Shown: positions 1 to 12,014, counted from the first letter of the stretch. The stretch: 64,000 bases of DNA from Linnemannia hyalina (GCA_019671135.1 JAHRHY010000003.1:3038001-3102000); one strand, 5' to 3'. The notes: generated from the letters alone by a model not told the origin. Made by a program: numbers and translations.

Positions 1-158
1 TCTTCTCTTTCTCTTATTCCGTTCTTCGTTCATCCACCTTTCTTCCCTTGCATTGAGCTCTTGATCCCTGTCCGACCACCCAATCTCCACCTCTTCTCGT
101 TCTCTTCCTTTCTCTCTCACAGTGGTTCACTCGCACACCTACCTGAAAGAAAGCGACC

Positions 159-2508
159 ATGGAGCAGCAACACGCCCCCGCAACAGCCGAGGCTGACCAC
201 CAACACCCTCACCGGGACGACAACTCCTCCAGCAGCAGCAACAACAATAACCAAAAGATCGAAGACCCCCAAATCCTCTCCCCCGTCTCGACTAACACCG
301 CCGTCCACAAGGATTCGGCCCTCCCCCCTATCCCAGAACCAGCCCACGATACCGTTGCAACACCCACGGCTGGTGGGTTGAAGAGCCGCCTGCAATTGAG
401 TGCGAACCGCCTACTGTCGCTGGACTTGTTGCGTGGTCTTGCGATCTTGATTATGATCACTTGTAATGCCCAGATGGATAACGCCTTCTGGATCGTCAGT
501 AAGTATCTCTTTTGTTGATAAAAGAGGATGTTGGTTCCGATGTGTTGTATGTATCGAAGGATGCGGAGAAAGAAAGAAAGGGAAGGTGTTAGGAATGTTC
601 TCGTTACCCCGAACAGGTTGGTTGGCTGTTTTCGTGGGGTCCTCCTCTTTCACCATTAGTTTACTAACGGATCAACAATCATCTACTCTGTCCATTCATC
701 GTGTAGCTCACCCCGAGTGGATTGGATTCACCATTGCCGGTAAGAAAGCGTGCCCACATCCTTTGCGCCATAGAATAACAACAGCAACTACAACAAAAAA
801 GAGCAGCCCTGTGCATTTTTTTCTCATGAACATTCGAAGATGGGATCGATAAGAAAATAATCAGACAAAGGCGTTCATTGTCTCCCTTTGTGCCACAACA
901 TCACCAACACAGTTCCGCTACTGCCAGTTGCTTGGACCTCCTCCCTTTGTTGACCACCCAACCCTCACGCGCTGTCTTCTCACAATTATGCTTAATCCGC
1001 ATACCTTTCTAATCTTCCTCTCCCTCTGCCGCTGACAACAAACAAAAATAGACACTGTGTTCCCAAGCTTCCTGTTCATCACGGGCTGCACCCTTCCCCT
1101 GTCCGTCCGCGCAGATCCCAACCCAACGCCCGGCAACAAATACTACCGCAATCATGCCCTCCGCATCCTCAAGCGATCCCTCATTATCTGGGGCCTCGGT
1201 GTGATTCTCAACCTCTACGGCCTCGTCCAGCTCCACGCCCCCGCTGACCAGTTCCGTTGGCCCGGTGTCTTGAACAGAATTGGATTCTGCTACTTGGTCG
1301 TTGGGTGGATGCATCTCTTGGTTTTGGCCAAGGGTCGTAAGGATGAGAGACCGCTTTCTGTGGGTTACCTCTTCCGGTCAAGCAACAAGGCTGTTGATAC
1401 GGTTGACGGTGGGAAGAGAGTGGAGGAGGAAGTTGTCGAGCATGGGGCGTGGCCTTGGTTTGTCCGTGTCACCTTGCCGTTCTACTTGCCGGTTGTCTGT
1501 CTGGTTGTTTGGTTGATCTGTACTTACAGTGTTCAAGTCGAGGGATGCCCTTACCGCGCCATGATTGAGGACCCCAAGTGCAGTCCTCAGGCCTACTTTG
1601 ACCTCAAGGTCTTTGGTAAAAACCATACCTACCGCCACCTGGAGTTTGACCCCGAAGGTTCTCTCTCGACTTTGACCTCGATCCTCAACGTCTGGTTCGG
1701 ATGGTACATTGGCTGCACGGTCCGCACCCTCAATGCCCAGGTCAAGCAAGTCACCTCAGACTTCAAGGCCCACCGCGAGACTACCTCTGCTAGTGGTACA
1801 GCTGTCAGTGAGGCCCAGGTTCTGGAGGAAGACATCCTCGAACAAGAGACACTTGTTCGTATTCACTTGGAACATTGCAGCACATGGTTCTGGTACGGCC
1901 TCCTCTGGGCTTTTATTGGTTGGCTCTTCAGTCTCGGTCTCCCTCTGTCCAAGCCCAGTTGGACGGCCACCTTTGCAGTGATGAGCTCTGGAGTCTCGCA
2001 GACGGCGCTCGCGGTCCTGTTCTACAAGTTTGATGCCCAGCCCAAGGCCGAGCGTCTAAAGAAACTCCACAGAGACCATCAAGCCTACCTCTCCAACAAC
2101 CAGCTCTCGCACCACCACCGCCCCCTCCCCCTCGATTCTGAGCACTCTTCCACCGATCGCGGCAACTACTCGAGTGCGCTAGCGCTGTACTTCAAAGCGG
2201 ACCACTTCCTCCGCCACTGGTTCCGTCGTTCCGTCATTGTCGTCCTGGGCAGTATGGGTCGCAACGCGATTCTGATGTACATGTGTTCCGAATTGGTTCA
2301 GGGAACTTGTTCCTTGATCCCCGGAGGGCCTACTGATCCTGTGACGGGTGAGAAGAGTCCTGACCTGTGCACGTCGGCGTTCCAGCATACCTGGGGGGCA
2401 TTGGATATTGGTGGATGGGCTAGTTTGTTTTATTCCTTGGGCTTTGCGGCGTTGCATGTTTTGTTGGCTATCTACCTCGACCACAAGAAGTGGTACTTCA
2501 AGGTCTAA
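159..2508 (+). CDS. Heparan-alpha-glucosaminide N-acetyltransferase-like (DUF5009/DUF1624) membrane acyltransferase
   Basis: Inferred exons are 159-498, 707-739 and 1052-2508, giving 609 aa. Donors are GTAAGT and GTAAGA, acceptors are TAG, and a CTAAC branch-like site lies before exon 2. Splicing restores the family signature, with the H-P-E-W-I-G-F-T-I-A stretch followed by D-T-V-F-P-S-F-L-F. This matches the HxxWxGxTxADxVFPxFLFxxG loop of HGSNAT-type proteins, which take acetyl groups from cytosolic acetyl-CoA and acetylate glucosamine ends on the lysosomal side. The histidine in that loop is the candidate catalytic residue. The first ~85 residues are polar and disordered (Q/H/S/N-rich); the hydrophobic helix LLSLDLLRGLAILIMIT follows, then about ten further hydrophobic segments. 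Family and topology are clear; the substrate in a fungus is unknown. Its paralogue lies tail to tail 190 bp downstream. The ATG at 159 has a good context (GACCATGG). Confidence 0.88.
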
Positions 2509-2698
2509 CGAAGACGTTGTTGTGCAGCAGAAAAGAGGGCCGCTATTATTTTTTCCCTTCTCTTCTCTCTTCTCACTTTTTTTTTTTTTCATTCTTTTTT
2601 ACCCATACCATAATCTTCTCCTTTTCAGAGTGAACACACACAACTTTTTTTTACTTGTAAATACAAAAACACCTCTATCTACCCACACGGCCTCTACC

Positions 2699-5509
2699 CT
2701 AAACACGAAGATAAACACCCCTCCTGTCAAGATACCATAACCCCGGCCCAAACATAAAAACATAACACAAACTAAACACCAAACTCGCCCAAGCGGCCGG
2801 CAAGAACCTATAGAAACTATTAAAAAACAACCAGGACCAGATGGTTTGGACCCACGGGAACCCACCGTGGGCAGGGATCTTTTCGAGAATGATTTTGAAG
2901 AGCTCTGAGAGGATGTAGATTAGGGTTGGGTTGCGGCCGTAGCTGATTAGGAGGTTGGTTGCGAAGGCGAGGGTTATAGTGAGGAGGCGTAGTGTTTGGG
3001 TGACGAGGGTGTGTAGGTGGTGTTTGATGGTTGAGAGTATTGTGGAGGAAGGAGGCTCTGTCGAAGAAGTTGGAAGAGGAGAAGGTGAGATAGAAGGGAG
3101 GGAAGGGACGTCATAAAGGTACATGAGGATACAGAGCGTGTTGATGCTAACGCCTGCAGAGTAGAGCGTGAAGCTAGGGGTCCAGAGTGATTTGCAGATT
3201 GGGAGGAACCAGCCGAGGATTGTGCCGGTGACCATTGTGCAAATCCCGAGCATGAACCATTCTCCGAGGTGGGATAGGAGGTGAGTCCTTTGGTGGGTTA
3301 TTATACGGCGTTGGAGGGTTTCTTGTTTTGTTGGTTGTGGTGCGGGTGGAGAGGGAGGGAGAGGGATGGTCTCCATGGCTTGTGGTGAGGGTTGTCGGTG
3401 GTCCTGTTGGTATTGGGAGAAGGAGGAACTTTCGCTGGTATCCTTGGGACTTTCATCCACAATCTCCCTTCTCCTTTTACTTCTATTCCTTTCCTTCTCC
3501 ATCACCTTCTCAATCTTAATGCCTTGCTCAAAGTCCTCAATAACACCCTTCAAAACATCCTTCCACTCCCTCTGCTGCTCCATAACCATCCCACCAACAA
3601 TCCACCCAACCCAAGCCGTCACAACTGCCATCAATGTCCCCAACGTCCCCTCGGCATCAAAGATTGGGTTATTCGCGTCCTTGTCCTTTGTGAATAGCAA
3701 TGTGTCCAACACGGATTGGGCGGTGCATTCTGGAGGGCTTAGTTGACCGCGCGAGGGGGCGTAGCCTGGGAGGATGATTGCATCGGATGAGGAGGAGTTC
3801 GAGGAAGAAGAAGAGGAGGAGGAGGAGGAGGAGGAGGAGGAGGAGGAGGAGGAGGAGGAGGGGGTAGCGGAGGAGGGGTAGAGGCAAGTGGGGATGGGTT
3901 GTGTGGCGGAGGATTGGATCGTATAAGTGAGGATGAACCAGAGAGTTGTGCAAAGTACGGGGAGGAAGATTTTCACGCGTTGTGAAGAAGTGGGTGTAGT
4001 TTGATCTGGTGTTTGTTTTGTATTGTGGCGCCTGGATGGGTTTGGTGGCGTTGAAGAGGAAGGTGGTGATTGCGCACGGCCCTTCCTCGCTTGTGTTTGA
4101 TTGGCATTGGTAGCGGTTGAACTATCAAGGGTAGGAAGGGTTCGGACGGGAGACCAGAGGACAGAGAGTGCGAGAACAAGATAACAGAACCCAATCCTCT
4201 GCAAGACCCCCGGGATCCGGATCCAACCCGCCTCCGTCCCAATCATCTCCAACCCATTCAACCCCAGTCCTATTGCAAAGAGGATACAGCTCCTCTTTAC
4301 CATCTTGAGCGACATCCGGATTCGTGTCTCGTGCCGTCTCCACATCCCCTTCACACCGCTTTGTTGTAGTTGAAGTAGGTGGTTATCGGGGGACCAAGAG
4401 AGGGTAACGAGTTTGGTGGGTGAGAGGACGATAGCGATAGCCATACCGACCATGAAGATAAAATTTGGAAAGACCCAATCGGCGAGGGTGTAGCCGAACC
4501 AGGGGGTATGGGCGAGTTGGTCGAAGGGGTCTGCGCCCTGGGTGTTAACGAGGACCATGAAAATGATGGTGACCCCGCGTAGGATGTCGAGCGATTGGAG
4601 GCGTTTTGTTTTTCCCGCTTCTCCTCCTTGTCCTCCCCCTGTTCGTACCCCCGTACCCTGTTGTTGTGGATCATTGCTGGCGGTTGTGGTGCCTGCAGCA
4701 ATGGATGATGGTGGTACATGTTCGTTGCTGTGGAGGACTTGGATGCGACGATGGCTGTCGCCGTCGTCCTCGCTAATGTTCGCCCGGTTCGTAACCACCC
4801 TGACCTCAAACTCTGCATCCTCATCACCATCGTCGACTCCACTTCCTCCAACTCCACATCCGCCGCTGCCCAAGGACGCCAATGAGTTTGCATTCTGTGC
4901 ATGCGAGTGATCACTATATTCCTGTAGCTGTGGGTTGTTGTGGTTGGGCTGCAGGGTGTCCCTCGATCGATTCGCGGAATTATTGTAGTTGTCCTTTGTA
5001 TGTGTGCTGGAGGGCGCCGTGGTTACTACTGTCGACTCCTGAAAATCAGGTTCTGAGACTTTGGAGGTGTTGGAAGGGTGGTGGGTAATATTTGGATGCA
5101 GGGCATGGATATGGGATGTGTCGTTGTTACTGCTGTTACCACTTCCACCACTGCCACCAACGGCGCTTTGATATCGCCCTAGGTGTAGTCGGGATAGATG
5201 GTCAGGGTTGAATGCTAGCCCGTCGACATGTCGAGGAGGCGGTTTGGGCGAGGATGGAGAGGTGGAAGTGGAGTGATCAGAGACCGCAGATCCGCGTCTG
5301 CGATGGAGGCTATGTTGGATGGGCGGGTGATTATAATGAGTTCTTCCGGAGGTGGAGAAGGAAGGGGATGAAGATGTAGATGGGAATGTGTTTGTAAGGG
5401 TAATCATCGTGGTCGTAGTAGTGGTTGGATGTGGGATTGGTGGTGGTAGTCCCAGGGTGGTGGTGGTGCTGTAGGGGGCTGATTCGTCGTGGGGATCGCC
5501 TTGCATCAT
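2699..5509 (-). CDS. Second HGSNAT-like (DUF5009) acyltransferase, intronless paralogue with poly-Ser loop
   Basis: The reading frame is uninterrupted. I place the start at the ATG at 5509, giving 936 aa. The open frame continues upstream to 5740, but that part translates a pyrimidine-rich leader into a Ser/Pro/His string and lacks family features. The first ~290 residues are low-complexity (T/S/H/N-rich). The conserved core begins with RLQSLDILRGVTIIFMVLVN, then the H-T-P-W-F-G-Y-T-L-A-D-W-V-F-P-N-F signature of HGSNAT/DUF5009 proteins. Multiple membrane helices follow, ending in a YLDRRGVYLRV tail that parallels the tail of the neighbouring paralogue. A serine run of about 20 residues sits in a loop between helices. 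The neighbour has two introns flanking the signature; this gene has none. The predicted role is membrane acetyltransferase, substrate unknown. Confidence 0.85.
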   Translation of the reverse strand: MMQGDPHDESAPYSTTTTLGLPPPIPHPTTTTTTMITLTNTFPSTSSSPSFSTSGRTHYNHPPIQHSLHRRRGSAVSDHSTSTSPSSPKPPPRHVDGLAFNPDHLSRLHLGRYQSAVGGSGGSGNSSNNDTSHIHALHPNITHHPSNTSKVSEPDFQESTVVTTAPSSTHTKDNYNNSANRSRDTLQPNHNNPQLQEYSDHSHAQNANSLASLGSGGCGVGGSGVDDGDEDAEFEVRVVTNRANISEDDGDSHRRIQVLHSNEHVPPSSIAAGTTTASNDPQQQGTGVRTGGGQGGEAGKTKRLQSLDILRGVTIIFMVLVNTQGADPFDQLAHTPWFGYTLADWVFPNFIFMVGMAIAIVLSPTKLVTLSWSPDNHLLQLQQSGVKGMWRRHETRIRMSLKMVKRSCILFAIGLGLNGLEMIGTEAGWIRIPGVLQRIGFCYLVLALSVLWSPVRTLPTLDSSTATNANQTQARKGRAQSPPSSSTPPNPSRRHNTKQTPDQTTPTSSQRVKIFLPVLCTTLWFILTYTIQSSATQPIPTCLYPSSATPSSSSSSSSSSSSSSSSSSSSNSSSSDAIILPGYAPSRGQLSPPECTAQSVLDTLLFTKDKDANNPIFDAEGTLGTLMAVVTAWVGWIVGGMVMEQQREWKDVLKGVIEDFEQGIKIEKVMEKERNRSKRRREIVDESPKDTSESSSFSQYQQDHRQPSPQAMETIPLPPSPPAPQPTKQETLQRRIITHQRTHLLSHLGEWFMLGICTMVTGTILGWFLPICKSLWTPSFTLYSAGVSINTLCILMYLYDVPSLPSISPSPLPTSSTEPPSSTILSTIKHHLHTLVTQTLRLLTITLAFATNLLISYGRNPTLIYILSELFKIILEKIPAHGGFPWVQTIWSWLFFNSFYRFLPAAWASLVFSLCYVFMFGPGLWYLDRRGVYLRV
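3806..3860. repeat. (GAG)n trinucleotide microsatellite inside coding sequence
   Basis: A near-pure GAG/GGA run that encodes, on the minus strand, the poly-serine tract of the second HGSNAT-like protein. It probably varies in length between strains. Confidence 0.9.
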
Positions 5510-6563
5510 TTTTGCAGTGTTGAGTTTTTGTGCTTTCGTGTCCTTGCTGGATATGTGAGGTGTGACAAGAATTGGTGGTGAGGAGGAATGAATGGAGGAA
5601 GATGGATGAATAAAGGTGGAGTAAGGGAGGAAAATGAAACGTAGACTAAGATAATGAATGAAGGGTGTAAGAGGATGACAATGAAGAGAAAGGAAGAAGG
5701 GGAAAGGAAGAAAGGAATTGAGCCGTCTGAGGATGTCCAAGAGGGAGAAAAAAAAACGAGGGCGATAAAAGAGAAGTAAGGAGGAGTAGGAGGATTGTAA
5801 GGAAAGATAAAGAAACCAGGAGACGGTGGTATGAGGTGGGGATAGACCCCATGGACCAATATTCTCTTCCTTCTAAGAAGTGCTCTTGTGCGGCAGCATA
5901 GTAAACGTAGTGATGACTACAGCCTTTACTTTCTTGACCTATCCTCGGTAGGAGACATCGATGTCAATCAATTGAAAGGGGAAGGGGAGAGAGGAGGCAA
6001 GGCTGTGCCATGTTTTTTCGCCGCTTTATTTTCTCATGTGATGTGTGACAAAGAGGCCCCTGGAAATGAATTAATGCCAATGGTTCATTACGTCAGTCCG
6101 CGAAGAGGGCAAAAGGAACAGAAATTGAAGAAGATGATGGTGATGCAAAAAGCAAGGGGAACCGACATGTCGGATATGGTGTTTGACGCACAGCGGAGCA
6201 AAAGCAAAAAAAATAAAACTCTCCTCTTCTTGTTAATCAAGCAATTGAGCAAGAAAAATAAAAAAAGCTGGGGCATAACGTAGAAATGAAAAAAGAAAAG
6301 CAAAAGGAAAAGGGGGTGGTGGTTTATTGAGGAGCATGGGAACAATAAGGAAGGGAGCCTGGAAGGAATAAAAGCGAGAAAAGGGGCGTGGGATACACAC
6401 ATGAATGGAACAGCGGGGCGGAGAGAAAGAGGAAAGCAACCACACTCTGGTTTATTGTCGTGTCACACACATATTGGAGTGGTAGTGTGTGAAAATAGCA
6501 TAGCGAATTTGCACCAAGTGTGTAGTTGTGTGTGTGTGACATGCCCACATAGGACATGGTAGT

Positions 6564-6604
6564 AAGTGATCATTTTGCCACCAAATTTCATTTACTGATC
6601 ACTT
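6564..6604. repeat. Perfect 9-bp inverted repeat (AAGTGATCA ... TGATCACTT)
   Basis: The left arm is 6564-6572 and the right arm 6596-6604, with a 23-bp A/T-rich spacer. It could bind a dimeric regulator or form a weak hairpin, or it may be chance. Confidence 0.6.
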
Positions 6605-6795
6605 GCAGTATGATCAACCGTTTTGGTTACCGGGTTGGATACCCGTCTTTCTACATGCAACATCTCTCTCACTCTCTCACTCTCTCACACTCTCACTCTC
6701 TCTTTTCATTTTCCATCCCTTCATTTAACCACACACGCATAGACACACATGCTTATTCTTATTAATAGCGTTCATATCCGACGATGTGTGAAGGA

Positions 6796-6857
6796 CGAGA
6801 GAGAGAGAGAGAGAGAGTGAGAGAGAGAGAGAGAGAGAGGGAGAGAGAAGGAGAGAG
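6796..6857. repeat. (GA)n microsatellite
   Basis: An almost uninterrupted GA dinucleotide run upstream of the PKA gene, preceded by a (CT)n run near 6664-6706. The two are complementary and could pair in a transcript. Confidence 0.9.
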
Positions 6858-7964
6858 GGATAGATGTCAACATGCATGCATGTATCATCATATTCTCTAC
6901 TCACACAAATGATCGCCGATGCAAAGCGAACAAAACAAAAGAAAGAGACCAAGAGACAGACGAGCAGACAAACAATTGGCAATGGGTAACAACAAAAGAT
7001 GGTCCATCCCACACCACACCTCTACCTTTTCTTTTCAACTCTCTCTCTTTCTCTCTCTCTTCGTCTCCTTTTGTCTTTTCCACTCACCCCGTTCTTTTCT
7101 TGTCGTTCATTACCTTCAGTTGGTTGTTCCTTGTTCCTGTTTTCCTCTTTCTCTTCTTTTACCTGTTCAACAGACAGACTGACAGGCAGACAGACAGACG
7201 GAGAGACAGACAGATACACCGACCCGACAAACATCCCCTCCGTTATTTTTATTTTTCCAACCCGTCATTCACTGTCTCTTTCTCCTTCGCTTCTTTCGAG
7301 CGACAACACCATTTCTCCAACTGCTATCTTCTTCTTCTTCATATTAGCCATTAACCATTCTTCTCCTTGGCCACCTTCTACTTTTTTTAATATTATTTTC
7401 TACCGTAGAATAAATAGTTTTCTATCTATCCTCCTTCTTCCCATCATCCGTCTCTGTTCCCCTCACACTCATTTTTCCCTTTCCGCTGTCGCCTGCAAGT
7501 GTGAACATACCGTGCCCGTAGCATGTAAGCATATGTCTGTAGGTGTACACACTTTACACTCCCATCATCATCCACTGTATGTCGTACGAAAGATAGTTTT
7601 TGTGCTCTCACTCTTTTTCCTTCTACCCTCTCTCACTCTCTCGCTACTCGCTACTCTCTCTTTTTTTCCCCTTTTTCCTGTTCCTCCTCCTCCTTTCGCC
7701 TCTCTTTCTCTTTCTCTCTCTTCTTTTCTTTAACCCTTTTCTACCTTACCTTCTTCATACCTTCCTTTCCTACCCACCCACCCCTTGACGAATTATTCCC
7801 CTCTTATTGCATACAACTTCACATACAAAAAGCGACGACGACAACAAAGACGACCTTGACCACCCTCCCTTCCTCCTCCTCTCCGCTCCTCCCCCTCTTT
7901 CCTTTCCTCTTCTTCTTCCGTCCCACCCGCCTTCCCTCTCCAAAGTACTTTCTAATTACCAATA

Positions 7965-10900
7965 ATGAGCAACGGACACGGCAACTTTGAGCCAGGCGGG
8001 ATGGCCATGGCCAGCGTCAGTCCACACGACGAGGCCGCAGAGGCAGCCCTGCGCAACGAACAATACCAGGAACACCAGCTCAGACTCCAGGAAAAGTACA
8101 GACTCCAACACCAGCACCAGATGGGGCTCCAGACCGCCACCCACCCGCACGATCCCGTCTCCGGCGAGGGGTACTTCACCGCCCAGGGCCACTACATCGA
8201 CCCCAAAGGCAGCCCATGCTACGACGCCACACCTCAATACGGACTCGCAGACTTTGAACTCCTCGAGACCCTCGGTAAGCATTCATGGCGAGACTTTTCT
8301 TTTGTTTGTTTGTTGATGGTGCATCATCATCTTCATCGCCAAACACACACGCACACTTTGTGTTCTATTCATCATCTGTCCATTGGACATTACACGCAAA
8401 GAGAGCGCCTTTGTGTTTCGATCATCATCTTTACTTCGTTATTTTACACTCCCAATCGCCACCTGCCTTTTTTCACGGAAGTTACTTTATTCCACGTCCA
8501 AAGGCATCAAGCAATGGATAAGTGAGGAACATTTGAAAGGGAAGGAGTGCCTGAATATCGTCCAATTGAAAAGAGGAGACAAACCAGAGTACGATATGCT
8601 GGTCATGGTGGTGGTGGTGGTGGTGGTGTGGGATGAGAGCTCCAGGACAAACATTGGAGCTGAGCAAAAACAGGGGAAACACAAGGAGCAACAGTACAAC
8701 ATCAACAACATCAACAAAAGAACAGTGGACAAGGAGTCAAAGGGCAGGCATTGGAAAGGGTTATACGCCCATGTTTTTTGCATACAAAAATGAACAAGAC
8801 ACCAACACCAACACCAACATCAAACAACAATAATAACAACAGTGGACATTGAGAAAAAAGGATAGCATTTACAAGCAAGCAGGAAACAATCAACAAAGCA
8901 AAAAACAACAATGCAAACAACATCAAGGCACGCACGCAGACAGACAGACAGACAGACAGACAGAGACAAAAAAAACGAGGTGACCAGACACAGACAGTCG
9001 ACACAGAAGACGGAGAGAGAAGAAGAAAGAATTGACTAAAAGAGAAGAGAAAAAAAGAAGAGGGTGAGTATTGGCTGAGCCAGGACAGGGACCCCGCAGA
9101 CCTGTGCAGGAGACAGAGGGAGGGAGAGAGCAAGGGCACGCGGTCGACACCACAACCCTGCCTATCCTTTCTTCCTTCTTTCTCTCTTCTCCTGAGTTGT
9201 CCTGCCTAGCCCTTCTGAACCATTGTCCCACCTTGACCCATGGGTCAAAAGAGGGGGGTGACACACTTTTTTACTTCGTTTTTTTTCCCCTTTCTGTTTA
9301 CTTTCTACTCTTTTGCAAAGCGTGCGTGCACGCACAATGAAGCAAAAAAGAGTGCTGGGAATGGATGAATGAAAGGCGGGCAAAAGGGAAAAAAGCATAC
9401 CAGACAAGCGGACTTTTTCTTCGCTCTTTTTTACTTTTTACTTTTTATTCTTCGCTTTTGGTCGTTGTTCTCAATTATATCGACGACAACAGACGAAGAC
9501 GAGGCGAGGCGAGGCGGGGCAGGGCGAGAAGAGGGTTAATGACGCATGGTTCAAGGATAGGTTGGAACCGACGGCCAGAGTCCTTTGCTCTTGAATTATA
9601 ACCCTGATAATGCAATCAAACAGACGCCCCCTTGACCAGAACAGACCAGACACAGTGCAGACTATGACCAGGCAATCCGACAGAGAGGACACACCAGTCC
9701 ATGGAAAACACAGCAAGGAAGGACAAGGGACAGGAGCAAGCACAAAGGACAAAACAACAACAAAAACACAAAACACAAAGGGGAACGTAGTGGGCGGACA
9801 CGGCATAGCAAACAGGACAATGGAACATTCATGACCCCAGACCTTCGACGAACTGCACCCCTTCTTCTTGTCATTGCTCCCTTCTTTACTTTCCGCCCCC
9901 TTTCCCTTTTGATGAGTTTTATGTACTTTGCCCGACCCTCACTCCCTTATTGACAATGGAGCACGGGATACCAGACCAAGCATTGGATTTTTGATCGACA
10001 GGCAGGCAGCATACAGGTGGACACAGGGCGCAGACAAAATGGAATGGGATTTTTCGACACTTCTGTGGTCAGATACCGATACCGGGCGATGTCCTTGTGG
10101 TCAGGGCTGGGCTGGGCTGGTCTGGTCGCTCAGTCTGACGACACGTTGTCAGTGGCTATGGATGAGACACTCTCCCAGCGAAACCGTGCCTGAGCTGGGG
10201 ACTATGGCAACGTGGGAAGTGGACTGGACAGAGTGGCATTTTGGGGTTGTCCACAGTGTATTTTTCCAATGCGGGATGGGGAATGCACACAGTGACTATG
10301 AGCTATTTTTTATATCGTTCTTCTATGTTGCTTGTTGCTCAATCCTGTCGGGATCGGCAGTAGTTTGAAGGGAGGAGGAGGGAAGAACATCCTTCAATTG
10401 AAAAAGGACTTTTGTTGGGTTCCGGACCAAAGACCACAAGGGCCTTTTTCCTTTCTCCTCTCTTTTCTCTTTGTCTTCCCCCTTTTTAATTCTTCTTCTG
10501 CGAGGAGGGCATATTGACACGTCCTGCCTGTCATCGGGATCATAGAAATCCCTATGTGTGGTCTTTCATCATTGTTGGTTGCGATGGTCAATGTGGTTGG
10601 GTTGACAGGGCATTCCTTTTTATCTCCTCTCTCTCTGGACACATTGAACCGAGGGAAAAACTTATCCAGTTGTTTCGGTACAACTTGATATGTACCTCTT
10701 CCAGCAGAAAATAAGAAACTAACCGAAATATTTCCTTCCAACTGTCGTTTTCAATTTTATCCCGTCATCATATAGGAACGGGCACGTTTGGACGAGTGTA
10801 TCTCACGAAGTTCCGTCATGACCACTCATTCTATGCCATGAAAGTGCTGAAGAAGACAGAGGTGGTGCGACTGAAGCAGGTCGAGCACATCAATTCCGAG

Positions 10901-12014
10901 AAGCAGATCCTGTCCCAAGTCCACTTTCCCTTCATCGTCAACCTGTAAGTTACAACCAAAACTGTTCTTTATTTTTCTCCCGCTAGCGTGAAAAGCGACA
11001 AGACGAAGCGGTATCAATCTCCGCAACAAACAAACAGACAAAGTAACACAGGACCCACCGTTTCCCCTTTCTCTGTACTCGCTAAATAGGTTTACGACAT
11101 TCCAGGATGATCGCAACTTGTACATGCTGCTGGAATACGTTATCGGAGGCGAGCTGTTTTCACACTTACGAAGGGCAGGACAGTTCACAAACGACATGAC
11201 ACGATTCTACGCCGCAGAAATCGTCCTTGCTATCGAATACCTGCACTCAAGAGACATCATCTACCGTGATCTCAAGCCTGAGAATCTCCTTCTCGACTCG
11301 TCAGGGCATGTCAAAATTACAGATTTCGGCTTTGCCAAGCGCGTTTCAGACAGGTAAGCACCTATTCAGAACTTTATATCAATTGAATTGTGCAGCGTTG
11401 CAGCAGGCTAAAGCCAACAGTCTCTATATGAAACCTACCACTTTAGAACGTGGACGCTATGCGGAACGCCCGAGTATCTTGCACCCGAGATTATTCAGTC
11501 AAAAGGACACGGAAAGGCTGTGGACTGGTGGGCATTGGGCATCTTGATCTTTGAGATGTTGGCAGGATACCCACCGTTCTTTGACGACAACCCGTTCGGC
11601 ATCTACGAAAAGATTCTGGCCGGCCGCATCTACTTCCCAGCACAAATCGACTCCACCGCCAAGGATCTCATCAAAAAGCTGCTCACCGCCGACCGAACAA
11701 AACGACTCGGAAACCTCAAGGTACACCATCTCATCTACTCATCCTTTTTTCTCTTTACCGTGGATTGACAAAGCTCCAAGTCTGTTAACACTGTTGCTAT
11801 TCGGTTTTAATAGGACGGGTCGGATGATATTAAGAATCACAAGTGGTTTAGGGGAGTCGACTGGCAGGGGTTGCTGGACAGGACGGTCAAGGCACCCATT
11901 GTACCACCCTATGTACACCCAGGCGATACTGGCAACTTTGAAAAGTATCCCGAGGTGACGGACGACGACGCTACCCAGGGCGACCCTTACAGGTCGCTAT
12001 TCATGAACTTTTGA
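7965..12014 (+). CDS. cAMP-dependent protein kinase catalytic subunit
   Basis: Inferred exons are 7965-8274, 10776-10944, 11090-11353, 11447-11720 and 11814-12014, giving 405 aa. All junctions have GT-AG ends and keep frame. Visible AGC-kinase features are the glycine loop GTGTFGRV (about 104-111), the ATP-binding Lys in FYAMKV (about 126), YRDLKPEN with catalytic Asp220, DFG at about 238-240, the activation loop [11 protein letters not shown] with Thr251 as the PDK1 site, and a C-terminal SLFMNF hydrophobic motif of the FxxF-COOH type. The first ~100 residues are Q/H-rich and variable, as in fungal PKA subunits. The role is phosphorylation of Ser/Thr targets when cAMP releases the regulatory subunit. 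The 2.5 kb first intron is unusual, as is the open frame that continues after the TGA at 12012-12014. The MSNGH start is the only ATG that fits exon 1. Confidence 0.95.
8275..10775 (+). other. Giant (2.5 kb) first intron of the PKA gene
   Basis: The donor is GTAAGC at 8275 and the acceptor TATAG ends at 10775. It joins ..LLETLG to the glycine loop in frame. The other introns of this gene are about 93-145 bp. It contains a (TGG)n run near 8605-8629 and a (CAGA)n run near 8937-8965. I see no conserved coding sequence in it. It could hold an internal promoter, a non-coding RNA or a decayed insertion. Confidence 0.75.

Larger units (their letters stand above)
5510..7964. other. 2.45 kb divergent intergenic region between the acyltransferase and PKA genes
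   Basis: No convincing gene. It holds the purine/pyrimidine-rich leaders of both flanking genes. It also contains a (CT)n stretch (about 6664-6706), a (GA)n stretch (about 6796-6857) and a short CAGACAGA-type run (about 7173-7206). Long open frames here are translations of CT-rich leader sequence. It is a plausible long regulatory region and 5' UTR for the PKA catalytic gene. Confidence 0.6.

Noticed and set aside
5510..5740. Upstream in-frame extension of the second acyltransferase (77 codons)
   Set aside because: It translates a CT-rich leader. The ATG pair at 5509/5506 with an A-rich context is the more likely start.
7022..7733. Ser/Leu/Phe-rich ORFs in the PKA upstream region
   Set aside because: Direct products of CT-rich leader DNA, with equally long frames in other phases.
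8383..8793. ORF of 136 codons inside PKA intron 1
   Set aside because: It contains the (TGG)n valine run and no conserved motif; chance opening in an intron.
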